Positions 9,099 through 18,348 of a stretch of DNA of 64,000 nucleotides are shown in pieces. The translations under genes and the position numbers were made by a program. This stretch comes from Alphaproteobacteria bacterium (GTDB lineage: Bacteria; Pseudomonadota; Alphaproteobacteria; DSM-16000; Inquilinaceae). The notes beneath the pieces are model-generated. The model saw only the letters and a list, made by a program, of their open reading frames with translations, did not search any database and was not told where the DNA came from. Each line of letters begins with the position of its first letter. Position 1 is the stretch's first letter. The stretch is from positions 1 to 64,000 of the forward strand of contig JANQGH010000062.1 of the NCBI GenBank assembly GCA_028277405.1. Direction: 5' to 3'.

Positions 9099-9728
9099 TT
9101 GACAAAGGCTTCCGCGGCAAACACTTCGCAGGACGGGCTGGCGCTGGTCGACGAGGCCGGCGCCGCCGCGCTTGCCGCCGACGGGCCGGAAAGCGCGCTA
9201 CGCGCGATCCTCCAGCGCTGTTACGATACGCTGGGCGACCGCAACGCGCACCTGCAGCCGGACGCGCTGAAGGCGGGCGAGAAGCAGTATTTCGTTGCCG
9301 GGGCCTTCATGATCAGCCCGGACCGCGCCTATCACATGCTGGTCGGCAGTGTGAACTTTCCGCCCGACCAGGAACGGCTGATGATCCCGATCGCGGAGGG
9401 CAACCCCGGCTGGGTGGTGCACAACCGATCCAAGCTGATCCTGGAGAACACCGACGAGCATGGCGACTTTCGCCAGTACCTGAAGACCTCGCGCATGGGC
9501 TCGTCGATCTACGCGCCCCTATTCTGGCGCGGCGAGATCATGGGGCAGCTTGCCGTGGCGGCGCAGGCGCGCTGGACCATGCGGCAGGAGGATCTCGATG
9601 TTCTGGTCGCCTGCGCGCACATCGCATCGGCCTGCTGGGTCGCCCATGGCGGACCCGCCTGGCTGAACGATATGTACCCGCCGGCCAATGCCTGGCGGAT
9701 CGACGAACGGCGGCTGGATCAGGTCTAA
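9099..9728 (+). CDS. GAF domain-containing protein
   Basis: About 209 residues with a single GAF-type domain over most of the length (MLVGSVNFPPDQERLMIPI to the LFWRGEIMGQLAV strand and the final helix). There is no attached kinase, cyclase or DNA-binding domain. GAF domains bind small molecules such as cyclic nucleotides or aromatic compounds, so this may be a stand-alone sensor or an adaptor. The start is an apparent TTG at 9099, because the nearby in-frame ATG alternatives run into stops. It lies 60 bp after the DapA-like gene and its end overlaps the convergent amidase by 4 bp. Confidence 0.8.
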   Translation: MTKASAANTSQDGLALVDEAGAAALAADGPESALRAILQRCYDTLGDRNAHLQPDALKAGEKQYFVAGAFMISPDRAYHMLVGSVNFPPDQERLMIPIAEGNPGWVVHNRSKLILENTDEHGDFRQYLKTSRMGSSIYAPLFWRGEIMGQLAVAAQARWTMRQEDLDVLVACAHIASACWVAHGGPAWLNDMYPPANAWRIDERRLDQV

Positions 9729-11035
9729 ACAGACTCGCGCAGGGCCGCGCCGATCGACAGCAGGTGACCGTCCGAATAGGGCGCGCCGACAAGCTGGATA
9801 CCGGCCGGCAGCGCGCCCGGCTCGGTCGGCCAGGGGATCGACAGCGCCGGACAACCGGCGGCATTGGCCAGCGCGGTCAGGTCAGCCTGGTTCACGGGCA
9901 CGGGCGCGCCGTGGCGGAAAGCCGTTTGAGGGGCTGTCGGCAGAACAAGCGCGTCGACACCATTAAGCGCTTGGCGCGCCGCATGGCCGATGTCACGCAA
10001 AAGGTGATACGACCCGGCCAGGCGCGCGGCCGAGGCGCGAACACCATAGTCGAGAAACCCTCTGAACTCTGGCGAGAACCCCTCCGGATCGCGCTCCACC
10101 GCGTCGGCCAGCAAGAAGGCACCCTCGGCCTCGACCGCCAGCAGCCCGGCCCGGCGCAGCTTGCCCGGCTGCCAGCCCGGAATGTCGATGGGCTGAACCG
10201 CCGCGCCGCCCTCCTCGGCAACGGCGAGGGCGGCCGCATACGCATCCGCCACCGCCGGTTCCAGCGCAACCTGGTCGAGGGCCGTCGGCCGGCCGAGCAC
10301 GACACCGGTGAGGCCGTTACCGTGGCGAAACCCGACCGACCAGTCGTCCGGCGGCGCATGGCTTGAAGGATCGTCGTTGACCGGGCCTGCGATTAGGGAA
10401 AGCCCGGCGGCCAAATGGGCGGGCGTATCGGCCAACAGGCCGATCGTGTCCAACGTCCAGCTCAGATGCAAAAGTCCGGTCTGGGCGACCAGTCCCGTCG
10501 TCGGCTTCAGGCCCCAGACCCCGCAATAGGCGGCCGGAATGCGGACCGAGCCCATCGTGTCGGTGCCCAGCGTGAGTGGCACAATGCCGGCCGCCACCGC
10601 CGCCGCCGAGCCGCCGCTGGACCCGCCGGGCGTGCGGTCCGGCGCCAGCGGGTTGGCACAACGGCCGAAGAACGGGTTGTCGGTGGTCGCCCCCAACGCC
10701 CCTTCATGCATGTTCAGCTTGCCGAGAATGATCGCGCCGGCGGCGCGCAGCCGGGCGACCACATGGGCGTCAGCCTCGGCGGTGCGATCGCGAAACGCGC
10801 CGATGCCCGCCGCGCTGGGCAGGCCCTCGACATCGATGTTGTCCTTGATCGCGACCAGGACGCCGTCCAAGGCGCCGTGGGATCGTCCGTCGTCATGGCG
10901 GGCGTCGCTCGCCCTGGCGTCAGCGATTGCCCGGTCCGCATCCAGCGCCACGAAGATGTGCCACTGATCGTTGACGTCGGCGATCCGCGCCAGCGCCTCG
11001 CGGACGCGCTGTTCGACTGGCCCGGAAACGCTCAT
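9725..11035 (-). CDS. Amidase signature enzyme (AtzE/GatA-like)
   Basis: A 436-residue amidase-signature hydrolase. The Ser-cisSer-Lys triad is visible: Lys64 in VAIKDNID, the glycine-serine signature GGSSGG (residues 137-142), and the nucleophile candidate Ser163 in GTDTMGSVRIPA (Met replaces the usual Gly or Ala). It hydrolyses an amide or carbamoyl bond in the cytoplasm. It is the last gene of unit A, and its start overlaps the CoA-ligase stop by 4 bp. The unit is preceded by a GTCCGGAC operator, so the enzyme is probably induced with the rest of the island. It is shorter than GatA and lacks gatB/C neighbours, so a tRNA amidotransferase role is unlikely. Confidence 0.9.
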   Translation of the reverse strand: MSVSGPVEQRVREALARIADVNDQWHIFVALDADRAIADARASDARHDDGRSHGALDGVLVAIKDNIDVEGLPSAAGIGAFRDRTAEADAHVVARLRAAGAIILGKLNMHEGALGATTDNPFFGRCANPLAPDRTPGGSSGGSAAAVAAGIVPLTLGTDTMGSVRIPAAYCGVWGLKPTTGLVAQTGLLHLSWTLDTIGLLADTPAHLAAGLSLIAGPVNDDPSSHAPPDDWSVGFRHGNGLTGVVLGRPTALDQVALEPAVADAYAAALAVAEEGGAAVQPIDIPGWQPGKLRRAGLLAVEAEGAFLLADAVERDPEGFSPEFRGFLDYGVRASAARLAGSYHLLRDIGHAARQALNGVDALVLPTAPQTAFRHGAPVPVNQADLTALANAAGCPALSIPWPTEPGALPAGIQLVGAPYSDGHLLSIGAALRESV

Positions 11036-12420
11036 CGGCCCTGCTGTCGCTCGTCGATCAGGCGGATCGGCTTTTGCCGTCGTTCGATCTGGGTGACCTC
11101 GGCCAGCCCGCCCGGCGCGGCGAGGGCGACCTTGATCTCGACGCCCAGGCGCGTGCGCAGCAGGGTTTCGTAGGCCTCGGTCGGCCGGTCGAGCGCGCCG
11201 GTCGTCTCGATCGTGACCGTCATCTCGTCCCTGCCGTCGATGCGGCCGACATGACAGACGAACTCGCCGTTCAGATCGTCATGCTGCTCGGTCAGGATGG
11301 CGCCGATGCCGGTCGGGTAGATGTTGATGCCGCGCAGCTTGACCATGTTGTCGCTGCGCCCGAGGAAGCCGGCGATGCGCCGCAGGCTGAGACCCATGGG
11401 CGAGGCATCGGTCAGGAAGCGCGACACGTCATGGGTGTTGAAGCGGATGATCGGGAAAATGTCGGTCTTGAACAGGCAGGTGCAGACCATGTCCCCGGCC
11501 TCGCCGTCGGGCACGGGCGCGCCGGTCTCAACGTCCAGGATTTCCAGCAGTTGCGCGTCTTCCTGGACGTAGAGCCCGGACCGGTCCGGCCCTTCGCCCG
11601 CGATGGCGCCCGTGTCGCCGACGCCGTACCAGTCGAAGACCTCCGCCCCGCCCCAGGCCTCCGACATGGAGGCGTGGCTTTCGGCACCCAGATGGCCGCT
11701 GACGATGCGGATCGGGATGTCGACCCCGGGCTGCAGCCCGGCCTCGCGCGCCACCTCCGCCAGGCGGCGGATGAAATCGCCGAAGCCGATCAGCGCGGTC
11801 GCGCCGAAATCACGCATCAAAGAGACCTGGTTGGCCGAGCGGGTTTCGACACCCGTACCGGCCGTCAGCATCTGGGCGCCGACCCAGCGCGTCACCGCCT
11901 CGCGCACATAATGCCCGCCATTGACCATGCCGTGGCCGTAGACGGAGTGGATCACGTCGTCCCGCGTGATACCCTGCAACGCATAGAACCGGGCGAGCAG
12001 CAGGTTTTGAATCTCGCGGCTACGCGGCCCGAACAGCAGCGGTTGGGGCTTGCCCGTGGTGCCGCTGGTGGTCTGGAAGATCAGGGGCGGTCGGTCGTCC
12101 TCCGCATAGGTGTCCAGACCATCGAAGTCGCCAATCGGCGGATGCGCCTCGACCGAGGCCATCAGGTCGGCCTTCGAATAGGGCGGCAGCTTGGCGATGT
12201 CCTCGACCGACGCGATGTCGCCGGGTTCAAGCCCCGCGCCGCCCCAATGGCGCCGATAGAACGGCACCCGCCAGGCAAACGCCATCGCCTCCAGAAAGCG
12301 GCGGTTTTGGATCGACCGCAGCTCGTCGCGGCTGAGCCGGGCGAACCGGTCAGCGAACTCGGCCGGCCGGCCGTACTCGGCAATCAGCGACGGATAGTCG
12401 ACGGCCTGAAAATAGTCCAA
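11032..12420 (-). CDS. AMP-dependent CoA ligase, phenylacetate-CoA ligase family
   Basis: A 462-residue protein of the PaaK-type adenylate-forming family. It has the nucleotide-binding motif TTSGTTGKP at residues 117-125 and the C-terminal half VKLRGINIYPTGI typical of PaaK. It should activate a carboxylic acid as the acyl-CoA through an acyl-adenylate. The start is TTG, with AGGGGAC about 9 bases upstream, 15 bases after the MmgE/PrpD stop. With the amidase and MmgE/PrpD it forms unit A. The acid is unknown, and the family includes aryl and non-aryl substrates. No paa genes accompany it, so I give no gene symbol. Confidence 0.9.
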   Translation of the reverse strand: MDYFQAVDYPSLIAEYGRPAEFADRFARLSRDELRSIQNRRFLEAMAFAWRVPFYRRHWGGAGLEPGDIASVEDIAKLPPYSKADLMASVEAHPPIGDFDGLDTYAEDDRPPLIFQTTSGTTGKPQPLLFGPRSREIQNLLLARFYALQGITRDDVIHSVYGHGMVNGGHYVREAVTRWVGAQMLTAGTGVETRSANQVSLMRDFGATALIGFGDFIRRLAEVAREAGLQPGVDIPIRIVSGHLGAESHASMSEAWGGAEVFDWYGVGDTGAIAGEGPDRSGLYVQEDAQLLEILDVETGAPVPDGEAGDMVCTCLFKTDIFPIIRFNTHDVSRFLTDASPMGLSLRRIAGFLGRSDNMVKLRGINIYPTGIGAILTEQHDDLNGEFVCHVGRIDGRDEMTVTIETTGALDRPTEAYETLLRTRLGVEIKVALAAPGGLAEVTQIERRQKPIRLIDERQQGR

Positions 12421-12435
12421 GACTTCAATGTCCCC

Positions 12436-13806
12436 TTAGTTCGGCCGATCGGCGAGCGCCGCCAGCAGCGCCTGAAGCGGTTTGCCGTCGGCAAGGCCCA
12501 GCGCGGCATCGATGGTTCGGTCCTGACGCGCCGTCGACCAGCCCGCCGCGCCGAGAAGCTGGCGGGCCTTCGCCAGACGTCCGGCTTCGTCGAACGGATT
12601 TTCGGGATCGCCCAGCGCATCGGCGACCGAGGCCTGTTTTCGGTCGCCATCCTTCAGCCGGGCCTCGACGGCGGCGCCGAAATGGGCCGGATAGGCGGCG
12701 TCAAACCCGTCATCGACAGCGACCGTGACGCGATCTCGCAGCGCTGCCAGATCCGCCCGCTGGTAGGCCGCCGGCTCGAAGTGCGCCAGCGTCGGCTTGC
12801 CCTCAGCCAACACCACCGCGACCGCATGCTGAAGGCTGAATTTGGCCTCGTCCGACGTGCTTGGATGCGCACGGTCGCAAAACCGCACGGCGTCGCCATA
12901 GGTTTGCACGCTGACGGTCTCGATCGCGGCGGGATCGACCTCGCCGAGCGCCAGAGCCGCGTCGATCACCGGATGGGCGTGGCGGCAGGCGGGCCAGGGC
13001 TTGAAGCTGACGTCCCAGATTTGCCAGGCCGCCTCCGGCGCCGCCACCACTGCCATCGGGTCGCCGTCCGGGCAGGTCGCGACGAAGAACCCCTGTGGGC
13101 CTTCCAGAATGGTCGCCGGCCCGGTGAAGCCGCGCGCGGCCAGGCTGGCCGCCGTGACGCCGGACCAGGCGGCATGGGCGTTGTGCATCGGCTTGGTCAT
13201 CACCGGCTCGTGCCGGCACTGCCAGAACCCGGCGGACTGGGTGCCGGCATTGCCAAGCGCGCTGACCAGCTTCCCGTCGTCCAGACCAAATAGCGACCCG
13301 GCGGCGGCCGCCGCGCCGAAGGCCCCGCATGTGCCCGTGTTGTGAAACATCGCGTAATGGCCCGGACCCACCGCGCGGCCCAGGCGGATCATCGCCTCGT
13401 ACCCGCGCACAACGGCGTCGAGCAAGTCGGTGCCGGACGCGTCGACATCTCGGGCGACCGCCAGGGCTGCGGGCATGATGACCGGGCCGGGATGCAAGAG
13501 CGCGGTGCGGTGGACGTCATCCATCTCCAAAACCGCGCCCAAGCCGCCCAGCCCGAACGCCGTCATGGCCGGCCCCGCCTTGGCGGATGGCAGCAAGCCG
13601 TCGTGCCCGAAACGGTCCGCGACCTCGGAGAACAGCAAACGCCCGGCCTCAGTATCGCGGCCAACAGCCGTGCACGCGATCCAGTCGACCAGGTGCCAGG
13701 ACGCGCGCGCCCTATCCGCATCCGACACGTTCCGGCGCAGGATGGGGCACAGACGCTGGGTGACGCTGTGCTCACTCCGCCGATCGATCACCTGTGAAAC
13801 GCCCAT
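12436..13806 (-). CDS. MmgE/PrpD family protein (unit A)
   Basis: About 456 residues, normal MmgE/PrpD length. The family's all-helical N-terminal domain is recognisable by GHDGLLPSAKAGPAMTAFG and GYEAMIRLGRAVGPG, and by the conserved WQCRHEPVMTKPMHNAHAA segment; the C-terminal lid domain follows. Members include 2-methylcitrate dehydratase, cis-aconitate decarboxylase and iminodisuccinate epimerase, so the reaction cannot be fixed. I use the ATG at 13806 (AAGGG upstream); the longer frame would read through the operator palindrome. It is the first gene of unit A. A second, distinct MmgE/PrpD lies at 19290 under the same type of operator. Confidence 0.88.
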   Translation of the reverse strand: MGVSQVIDRRSEHSVTQRLCPILRRNVSDADRARASWHLVDWIACTAVGRDTEAGRLLFSEVADRFGHDGLLPSAKAGPAMTAFGLGGLGAVLEMDDVHRTALLHPGPVIMPAALAVARDVDASGTDLLDAVVRGYEAMIRLGRAVGPGHYAMFHNTGTCGAFGAAAAAGSLFGLDDGKLVSALGNAGTQSAGFWQCRHEPVMTKPMHNAHAAWSGVTAASLAARGFTGPATILEGPQGFFVATCPDGDPMAVVAAPEAAWQIWDVSFKPWPACRHAHPVIDAALALGEVDPAAIETVSVQTYGDAVRFCDRAHPSTSDEAKFSLQHAVAVVLAEGKPTLAHFEPAAYQRADLAALRDRVTVAVDDGFDAAYPAHFGAAVEARLKDGDRKQASVADALGDPENPFDEAGRLAKARQLLGAAGWSTARQDRTIDAALGLADGKPLQALLAALADRPN

Positions 13807-13818
13807 CTGCACCCTTGG

Positions 13819-13838
13819 AAATTTGTCCGGACATATTT
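13819..13838. promoter_or_regulatory. GntR-type operator, unit A
   Basis: AAATTTGTCC at 13819-13828 faces GGACATATTT at 13829-13838: a 20-bp palindrome with one mismatched pair and the core GTCCGGAC. It ends 12 bp upstream of the MmgE/PrpD start codon and overlaps the predicted -10 box. It lies in the divergent gap shared with the GntR gene (start 14002), so one site could serve both. Three near-identical copies occur upstream of units B, C and D. Confidence 0.85.
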
Positions 13839-13862
13839 TACTGTTCGCGAGAGACGTGGCAA
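13835..13862 (-). promoter_or_regulatory. Sigma70-type promoter of unit A
   Basis: On the minus strand, TTGCCA (13862-13857) is followed after 16 bases by TAAAAT (13840-13835), close to the consensus -35 and -10. The -10 runs into the operator, so a bound repressor would occlude RNA polymerase. Confidence 0.6.
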
Positions 13863-14001
13863 CCATGACGGATGGGCGGATGGCCGGGCGCGGGCACGCA
13901 ACGGTTGAGCAGCACGCCAAAGGGTCGACCGGTATTGCGCCGTCGGCCTTCGGTCGTTACGCCTGGGAAAGCCGGCAACCGCCACCAGCCAAGGGGACAA
14001 G

Positions 14002-14748
14002 ATGTTGAACGTCACCACCGACAGTGACGCCCTGCCGCGCTACCACCAGCTCAGCAACGTGCTGCGCCAGCGTATCGAGGCCGGCGTCTATGAGGTGGGC
14101 GCGCTGCTGCCGACGGAAAGCGAGCTGTGCGGCGAGTTCAACGTCAGCCGCTATACGGTGCGCGAGGCGCTGCGCCGCCTGACCGACAGCGGGCTGCTGC
14201 AACGCCGTCAGGGGTCCGGCAGCCAGGTCATCGCGCGCGAGCCGCAGGCCGCCTTCGTGCAATCCATGCGGTCGCTGTCAGGCCTGTTTCAATACGCCAC
14301 CGACACACGGTTCGACATAAGGTCGATCGAGAAGGTGAAGAACGACAGCGAGCTGGTCGGTTTTCTGGGCGGCCAGCCAAGGCGGCGCTGGCTGAGGGTC
14401 GAGGCCGTGCGCAACGAGCCAGACGGCCACGCGCCGATCTCCTTCACCCGCGTGTTCATCAACGGCCAGTTCGCCGGCCTGGCACCCAAGCTGGCCGAGC
14501 AGGACGGGCCGTTCTACAGCCTGATCGAATCCGAATACGGCGAGGTGGTCACCACGGTCTGGCAGGACATCACGGCCGAGCCCATGCCGTCGGCGATCGG
14601 TGAAATTCTCGGCTGTGAGCCCGATGTCTGGGCCGTGCGCGTCGTGCGCCGCTACATCGGCGAGAACGACAAGCAGCTACAGATCTCGATCAACTATCAC
14701 CCGGCCGACCGCTTCAGCTATTCCATGCAGCTTCGCCGGGGCGGTTAG
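14002..14748 (+). CDS. GntR family transcriptional regulator, HutC subfamily (UTRA domain)
   Basis: This 248-residue protein has an N-terminal GntR winged helix-turn-helix (residues 10-78, with LPTESELCGEFNVSRYTVRE). A UTRA/chorismate-lyase-like ligand-binding domain spans about residues 95-240, ending in the family's YHPADRFSYSMQLRR strand. HutC-type regulators bind GT-N4-AC palindromes and are released by a small-molecule effector. GTCCGGAC palindromes at 13828, 18908, 22724 and 27636 (centres) fit this exactly, making it the best candidate repressor of all four catabolic units. AAGGGGA precedes the ATG. Its 3' end overlaps the convergent CoA-transferase by 4 bp. Confidence 0.93.
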   Translation: MLNVTTDSDALPRYHQLSNVLRQRIEAGVYEVGALLPTESELCGEFNVSRYTVREALRRLTDSGLLQRRQGSGSQVIAREPQAAFVQSMRSLSGLFQYATDTRFDIRSIEKVKNDSELVGFLGGQPRRRWLRVEAVRNEPDGHAPISFTRVFINGQFAGLAPKLAEQDGPFYSLIESEYGEVVTTVWQDITAEPMPSAIGEILGCEPDVWAVRVVRRYIGENDKQLQISINYHPADRFSYSMQLRRGG

Positions 14749-15899
14749 CCACGGCCCGACGCCGAAGCGATTTGTGAGGCGTCGAAGCCCACGTCGCTCA
14801 GCAGTTCTTCGGTGTGCTGGCCCAGCCCGGGCAGCGTTGGGTCGATGCGGCCGGGTTCGTCGTGGAACTTGATCGGAATGCCGATATGGAGATTGCCGTC
14901 CGCGTCGCGCACGAGCATCTCGCGGGCCGCCGCCTGCGGCTGGTGAAACGCCTCTTTCAGGTTCAGAACCGGCGCGGCGCAGACATCCTTGTCGGCCAGC
15001 CAGGCCTCCCACTCCGCCCGCGTGCGCTGAGCGAAGGTCTCGCGCAGGAACGCCTTGACCGGTTCCTGCCCCGGCCCCGGTGGCCCCGTGGCGATGTCGA
15101 TCAGGTCGGGCCGGTCCAGCGCGGTCAGCAGGTTGCGCACGAACTTGGCCTCGACCCCGCCGAGCGCGATATGGCCGCCATCGGCGGTGCCGTAGATCGA
15201 AAAGAAGGCGTAGCCGCCGAAGGACCGTTCCTGCTTGACCACCGGTGGACGATCCTCGGCAAAGACCGGGCCTGTGACGTTGGGCAGCCAGGCCATGGTC
15301 GCGTCCATCATGGACAGGTCGATATAGTCGCCCTTGCCCGTCGAATGGCGGCGGTGCAGCGCCATGAGGATGCCGCTCAGCGCCATCAGCGAGCCGGAAA
15401 GGTCGGCGACCGGCATGTGCGGGTTGGTCGGCTGGCCGTCGCTGCCCAGGTTCAGGCTGACCACGCCGGCCATTGCCTCGATGGCCAGATCGTGTGCCGG
15501 GCGGTTGCGTTCCGGGCCGGTCTGGCCGAAGGCGGCGATCGAGGCATAGATGAGGGCCGGATTGCGCGCCGACACCGCCTCGTAGCCCACGCCCAGCCGG
15601 TCGACGACGCCCGGCCGGAACGCCTCGACCATGACGTCCGCCGTTTCGGCCAGGCGCAGCAGCGCCTCGCGGCCCAGCGGGTCCTTCAGGTTCAGGACGA
15701 TGCTCTTCTTGCCGCGATGGGTGTTGCGGAACCAGACGCTGTCGCCGCCGGCGCGATAGCCGACATTGCGCACCGGCTCGCCCTCGCCCGGCGGTTCAAC
15801 CTTGATCACCTCCGCCCCGTGATCGGCCATCAACATGGTCAGGTGCGGCCCGGGCAGGAACAGCGACAGGTCGATGACCCGGATGCCTTCAAGCTTCAT
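14745..15899 (-). CDS. CaiB/BaiF family CoA-transferase (unit B, second copy)
   Basis: A 384-residue class III CoA-transferase. The N-terminal GIRVIDLS...GPHLTMLMADHGAEVIKVEPP is diagnostic, and Asp166 in VADLSGS matches the catalytic aspartate that carries the acyl anhydride/thioester intermediate in formyl-CoA transferase. It moves CoA between a donor acyl-CoA and a free acid. It is the last gene of unit B, six bases after another, sequence-diverged CaiB/BaiF protein. In the toluene pathway two such neighbours (BbsE and BbsF) form a heteromeric transferase, and the same could hold here. Substrate unknown. Confidence 0.9.
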   Translation of the reverse strand: MKLEGIRVIDLSLFLPGPHLTMLMADHGAEVIKVEPPGEGEPVRNVGYRAGGDSVWFRNTHRGKKSIVLNLKDPLGREALLRLAETADVMVEAFRPGVVDRLGVGYEAVSARNPALIYASIAAFGQTGPERNRPAHDLAIEAMAGVVSLNLGSDGQPTNPHMPVADLSGSLMALSGILMALHRRHSTGKGDYIDLSMMDATMAWLPNVTGPVFAEDRPPVVKQERSFGGYAFFSIYGTADGGHIALGGVEAKFVRNLLTALDRPDLIDIATGPPGPGQEPVKAFLRETFAQRTRAEWEAWLADKDVCAAPVLNLKEAFHQPQAAAREMLVRDADGNLHIGIPIKFHDEPGRIDPTLPGLGQHTEELLSDVGFDASQIASASGRG

Positions 15900-15905
15900 C
15901 GCCAG

Positions 15906-17123
15906 CTACACCGCGCCGTCTTGTCGCAAGGCCGCGATTTCGCTGGCCGAATAGCCGACCTCCGCCAGCAGGGCGTCGGTATCGGCGCCAAGCGCCGGCC
16001 CCGGCCGCGCCGCCACGCGCTTGCCGTCCAGCAGGATCGGGTTGGCCAGCACCTTGAAGCCGGGCTTCATGGGGTGGTCGAAGGTGCCGATGCCGCCGCG
16101 TTCGCGTAAGTAAGGGTTGTCCAGCGCGCCGGCAAAATCATAGACCGGGGCGACCGGCACCTGCCCCATCAGGATCGCCATCCATTCGGCGGTCGGCTTC
16201 GTGATCAGAACCGCGTCGAGACGCTCCGCCAAGGCATCCCGGTTCGCGCGGCGGTCGGCGAAGCTGGCGAAGCGCGGATCGTCCAGCAGTTCCGCGCAGC
16301 CCAGCAGCTCGCACAGCCGGCGCCAGAACTTGTCCAGCACGCACATGATGAAGATGTGGCCGTCGCTGGTCGGGAACATCTCGCACGGTACGACCGAGGG
16401 ATGGCCGGAACGCGGGCGTGCATTCGTCACCGTGCCCTCGTTCAGATACCAGGTCGCCGGATAGCTCATCTGATGGATGGCGACGTCGTAAAGCGTGACG
16501 TCGACGTCCCTGCCCTTGCCGGAACGCGCGGCACCGAAAAGCGCGGCGGTCAAGGCAAACGCGGTGGTCAGGCCGGTCATGAAATCGACGATCGACAGGC
16601 CCATGCGGGTGGGCAGCCCGTCCGGCTCGCCGGTCATGGACATGAAGCCGGCCTCGGCCTGCATCAGATAGTCGTAGGCCGGCCGGCCGGCACGGTCATC
16701 CATGCGGCCATAGCCGGACAGATGGGCGCAGACGATCGACGGCTTGACCGGCGACAAATGTTCATAGGTCAGGCCCAGCTTGCCGGGCAGGTCGCCGCGC
16801 AGATTGTTGATCACCGCATCCGCACCCTCGACCAGCCGGTGCAGCACCGCCTGGCCCGACGGGTGGCGCAGGTTCAAGGTCAGGCTGCGCTTGCCCAGAT
16901 TGAAGGTCTGGAAGAAATGGCTGTCATTGTCGCCCAGGAAATGGGGGCCGGACTGGCGGGCACTGTCGCCGCCCGTGCCGTCCACCGGCGGCGTTTCGAT
17001 CTTGATGATCTCCGCCCCCATATCGGCCATGTACATGGTGCCGAAAGGCCCGGCGCCATACTGTTCGGCGGCCAGGATGCGCACCCCGGCCAGCGGCAGA
17101 TCGTCCGTCGTGGTGTCGGTCAC
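15906..17123 (-). CDS. CaiB/BaiF family CoA-transferase (unit B, first copy)
   Basis: About 405 residues. The start is GTG at 17123, inside the GTGTGA that ends the acyl-CoA dehydrogenase, giving a 4-bp overlap; the longer frame would lie over that gene. Class III CoA-transferase features are LAGVRILAAEQYGAGPFGTM, MGAEIIKIETP and Asp180 in SIVDFMTG in the catalytic position. It probably works with its neighbour at 14745 to activate an acid for the dehydrogenase and hydratase encoded immediately upstream in the same unit. Confidence 0.9.
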   Translation of the reverse strand: MTDTTTDDLPLAGVRILAAEQYGAGPFGTMYMADMGAEIIKIETPPVDGTGGDSARQSGPHFLGDNDSHFFQTFNLGKRSLTLNLRHPSGQAVLHRLVEGADAVINNLRGDLPGKLGLTYEHLSPVKPSIVCAHLSGYGRMDDRAGRPAYDYLMQAEAGFMSMTGEPDGLPTRMGLSIVDFMTGLTTAFALTAALFGAARSGKGRDVDVTLYDVAIHQMSYPATWYLNEGTVTNARPRSGHPSVVPCEMFPTSDGHIFIMCVLDKFWRRLCELLGCAELLDDPRFASFADRRANRDALAERLDAVLITKPTAEWMAILMGQVPVAPVYDFAGALDNPYLRERGGIGTFDHPMKPGFKVLANPILLDGKRVAARPGPALGADTDALLAEVGYSASEIAALRQDGAV

Positions 17124-18313
17124 ACGGGGTGCCTTTCGACAAGCTGCTTGGCGATGATCATGCGCTGGATTTCGTTGGTGCCCTCGCCGATGCACATCAG
17201 CGGCGCGTCACGGAAATAGCGCTCGATGGGGTATTCCTTGGAATAGCCATAGCCGCCATGGATGCGCATCGCCTCCAGCGAGTTTTCCACCGCCGCCTCC
17301 GAGGCGAAATACTTCGCCATGCCCGCCTCCATGTCGCAGCGCTCGCCCCTGTCATAGGCGCGCGCGGCGTCGTAGGTCAGCAAACGCGCGGCCTGCAGTC
17401 GGGTGGCCATCTCGCCCAGCTTCAACTGGATGGCCTGATGCTGGCAGATCGGCTTGCCGAAGGTTTTGCGGATCTGGGAATAGCTGACGCTGTCCATCAA
17501 GGCGGCGGAGGCGATGCCGCAGCCGCGCGCGGCGATGTTGATGCGGCCCAGCTCCAGCCCCGACAGGGCGGCCTGCAGCCCCTTGCCCTCCGTGCCGCCG
17601 AGCAGCTTGTCGGCACTGATGCGGTAGTTCTCGAAGATCAGCTCGGCGCTGTCGATGCCCTTGTAGCCCATCTTTTCCAGCTTCTTGGACACGGTGAAGC
17701 CGTCGCCCTTTTCGGCGATGAACATGGACATGCCCTTGTGGCGCGGCTGCGCCTCCGGGTCGGTCTTCACCAAGAGCGCAAAGCACGAGCCATAGATGCC
17801 GTTCGAGATCCAGGTCTTGGTGCCGTCGATGACATAGTCGTCGCCGTCGCGCACCGCGCGCATGCGGATGGCCTGCAGGTCCGTGCCCGCGTCCGGCTCG
17901 GTCAGGGCCAGCCCGCCCCTGATCTCGCCACTGGCGAATTTCGGCAGGAAATGGCGCCGCTGGTCCTCCGTGCCCATGCGGGCCACGCAGGCGGCCATGA
18001 TCAGGTGGCTGTTGAAGATGCCGGTCAGCGACATCCAGACCGACGAGATCTTCTCCACCACCTTGGCGTAGGTCGTGGCGGACAGGCCAAGGCCGCCATA
18101 CTCTTGCGGAATGGTCGCGCCGAACAGGCCGAGTTCCTTCATCTGCTCGACCATCTCGGTCGGGTACTCGTCGGCGTGTTCCAGGTCCATGACCTTGTCA
18201 CGGACATCGCGATCGAGCCATTTGTCGATCGCCTCCAAGATCATGCGTTCTTCGTGTTCGGCGTGCTCCGCCTGCTCGGCGGCGTCGGTGGGCGGCGTCA
18301 TCGTGGTGGTCAT
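17120..18313 (-). CDS. Acyl-CoA dehydrogenase
   Basis: A 397-residue FAD-dependent acyl-CoA dehydrogenase of normal length. It has the flavin-contacting ALTEPDAGTDLQAI and TKTWISNG segments, and the C-terminal CIGEGTNEIQR in which Glu377 is the expected catalytic base. It introduces a 2,3-double bond in an acyl-CoA and passes electrons to ETF. It has an unusual charged, His/Glu-rich N-terminus (HAEHEE). It follows the MaoC hydratase and overlaps the CoA-transferase by 4 bp, so oxidation and hydration of the same CoA ester are likely consecutive steps. Confidence 0.93.
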   Translation of the reverse strand: MTTTMTPPTDAAEQAEHAEHEERMILEAIDKWLDRDVRDKVMDLEHADEYPTEMVEQMKELGLFGATIPQEYGGLGLSATTYAKVVEKISSVWMSLTGIFNSHLIMAACVARMGTEDQRRHFLPKFASGEIRGGLALTEPDAGTDLQAIRMRAVRDGDDYVIDGTKTWISNGIYGSCFALLVKTDPEAQPRHKGMSMFIAEKGDGFTVSKKLEKMGYKGIDSAELIFENYRISADKLLGGTEGKGLQAALSGLELGRINIAARGCGIASAALMDSVSYSQIRKTFGKPICQHQAIQLKLGEMATRLQAARLLTYDAARAYDRGERCDMEAGMAKYFASEAAVENSLEAMRIHGGYGYSKEYPIERYFRDAPLMCIGEGTNEIQRMIIAKQLVERHPV

Positions 18314-18348
18314 GGCTGTCTCCCCAAGGGCTGGCCAAACGCCGGGCG

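Noticed and set aside
11074..13293. Very long open frame (739 codons) antisense to the CoA ligase and MmgE/PrpD genes
   Set aside because: Low-complexity Arg/Gly/Gln/His composition typical of the antisense of GC-rich genes; both sense genes are clear family members.
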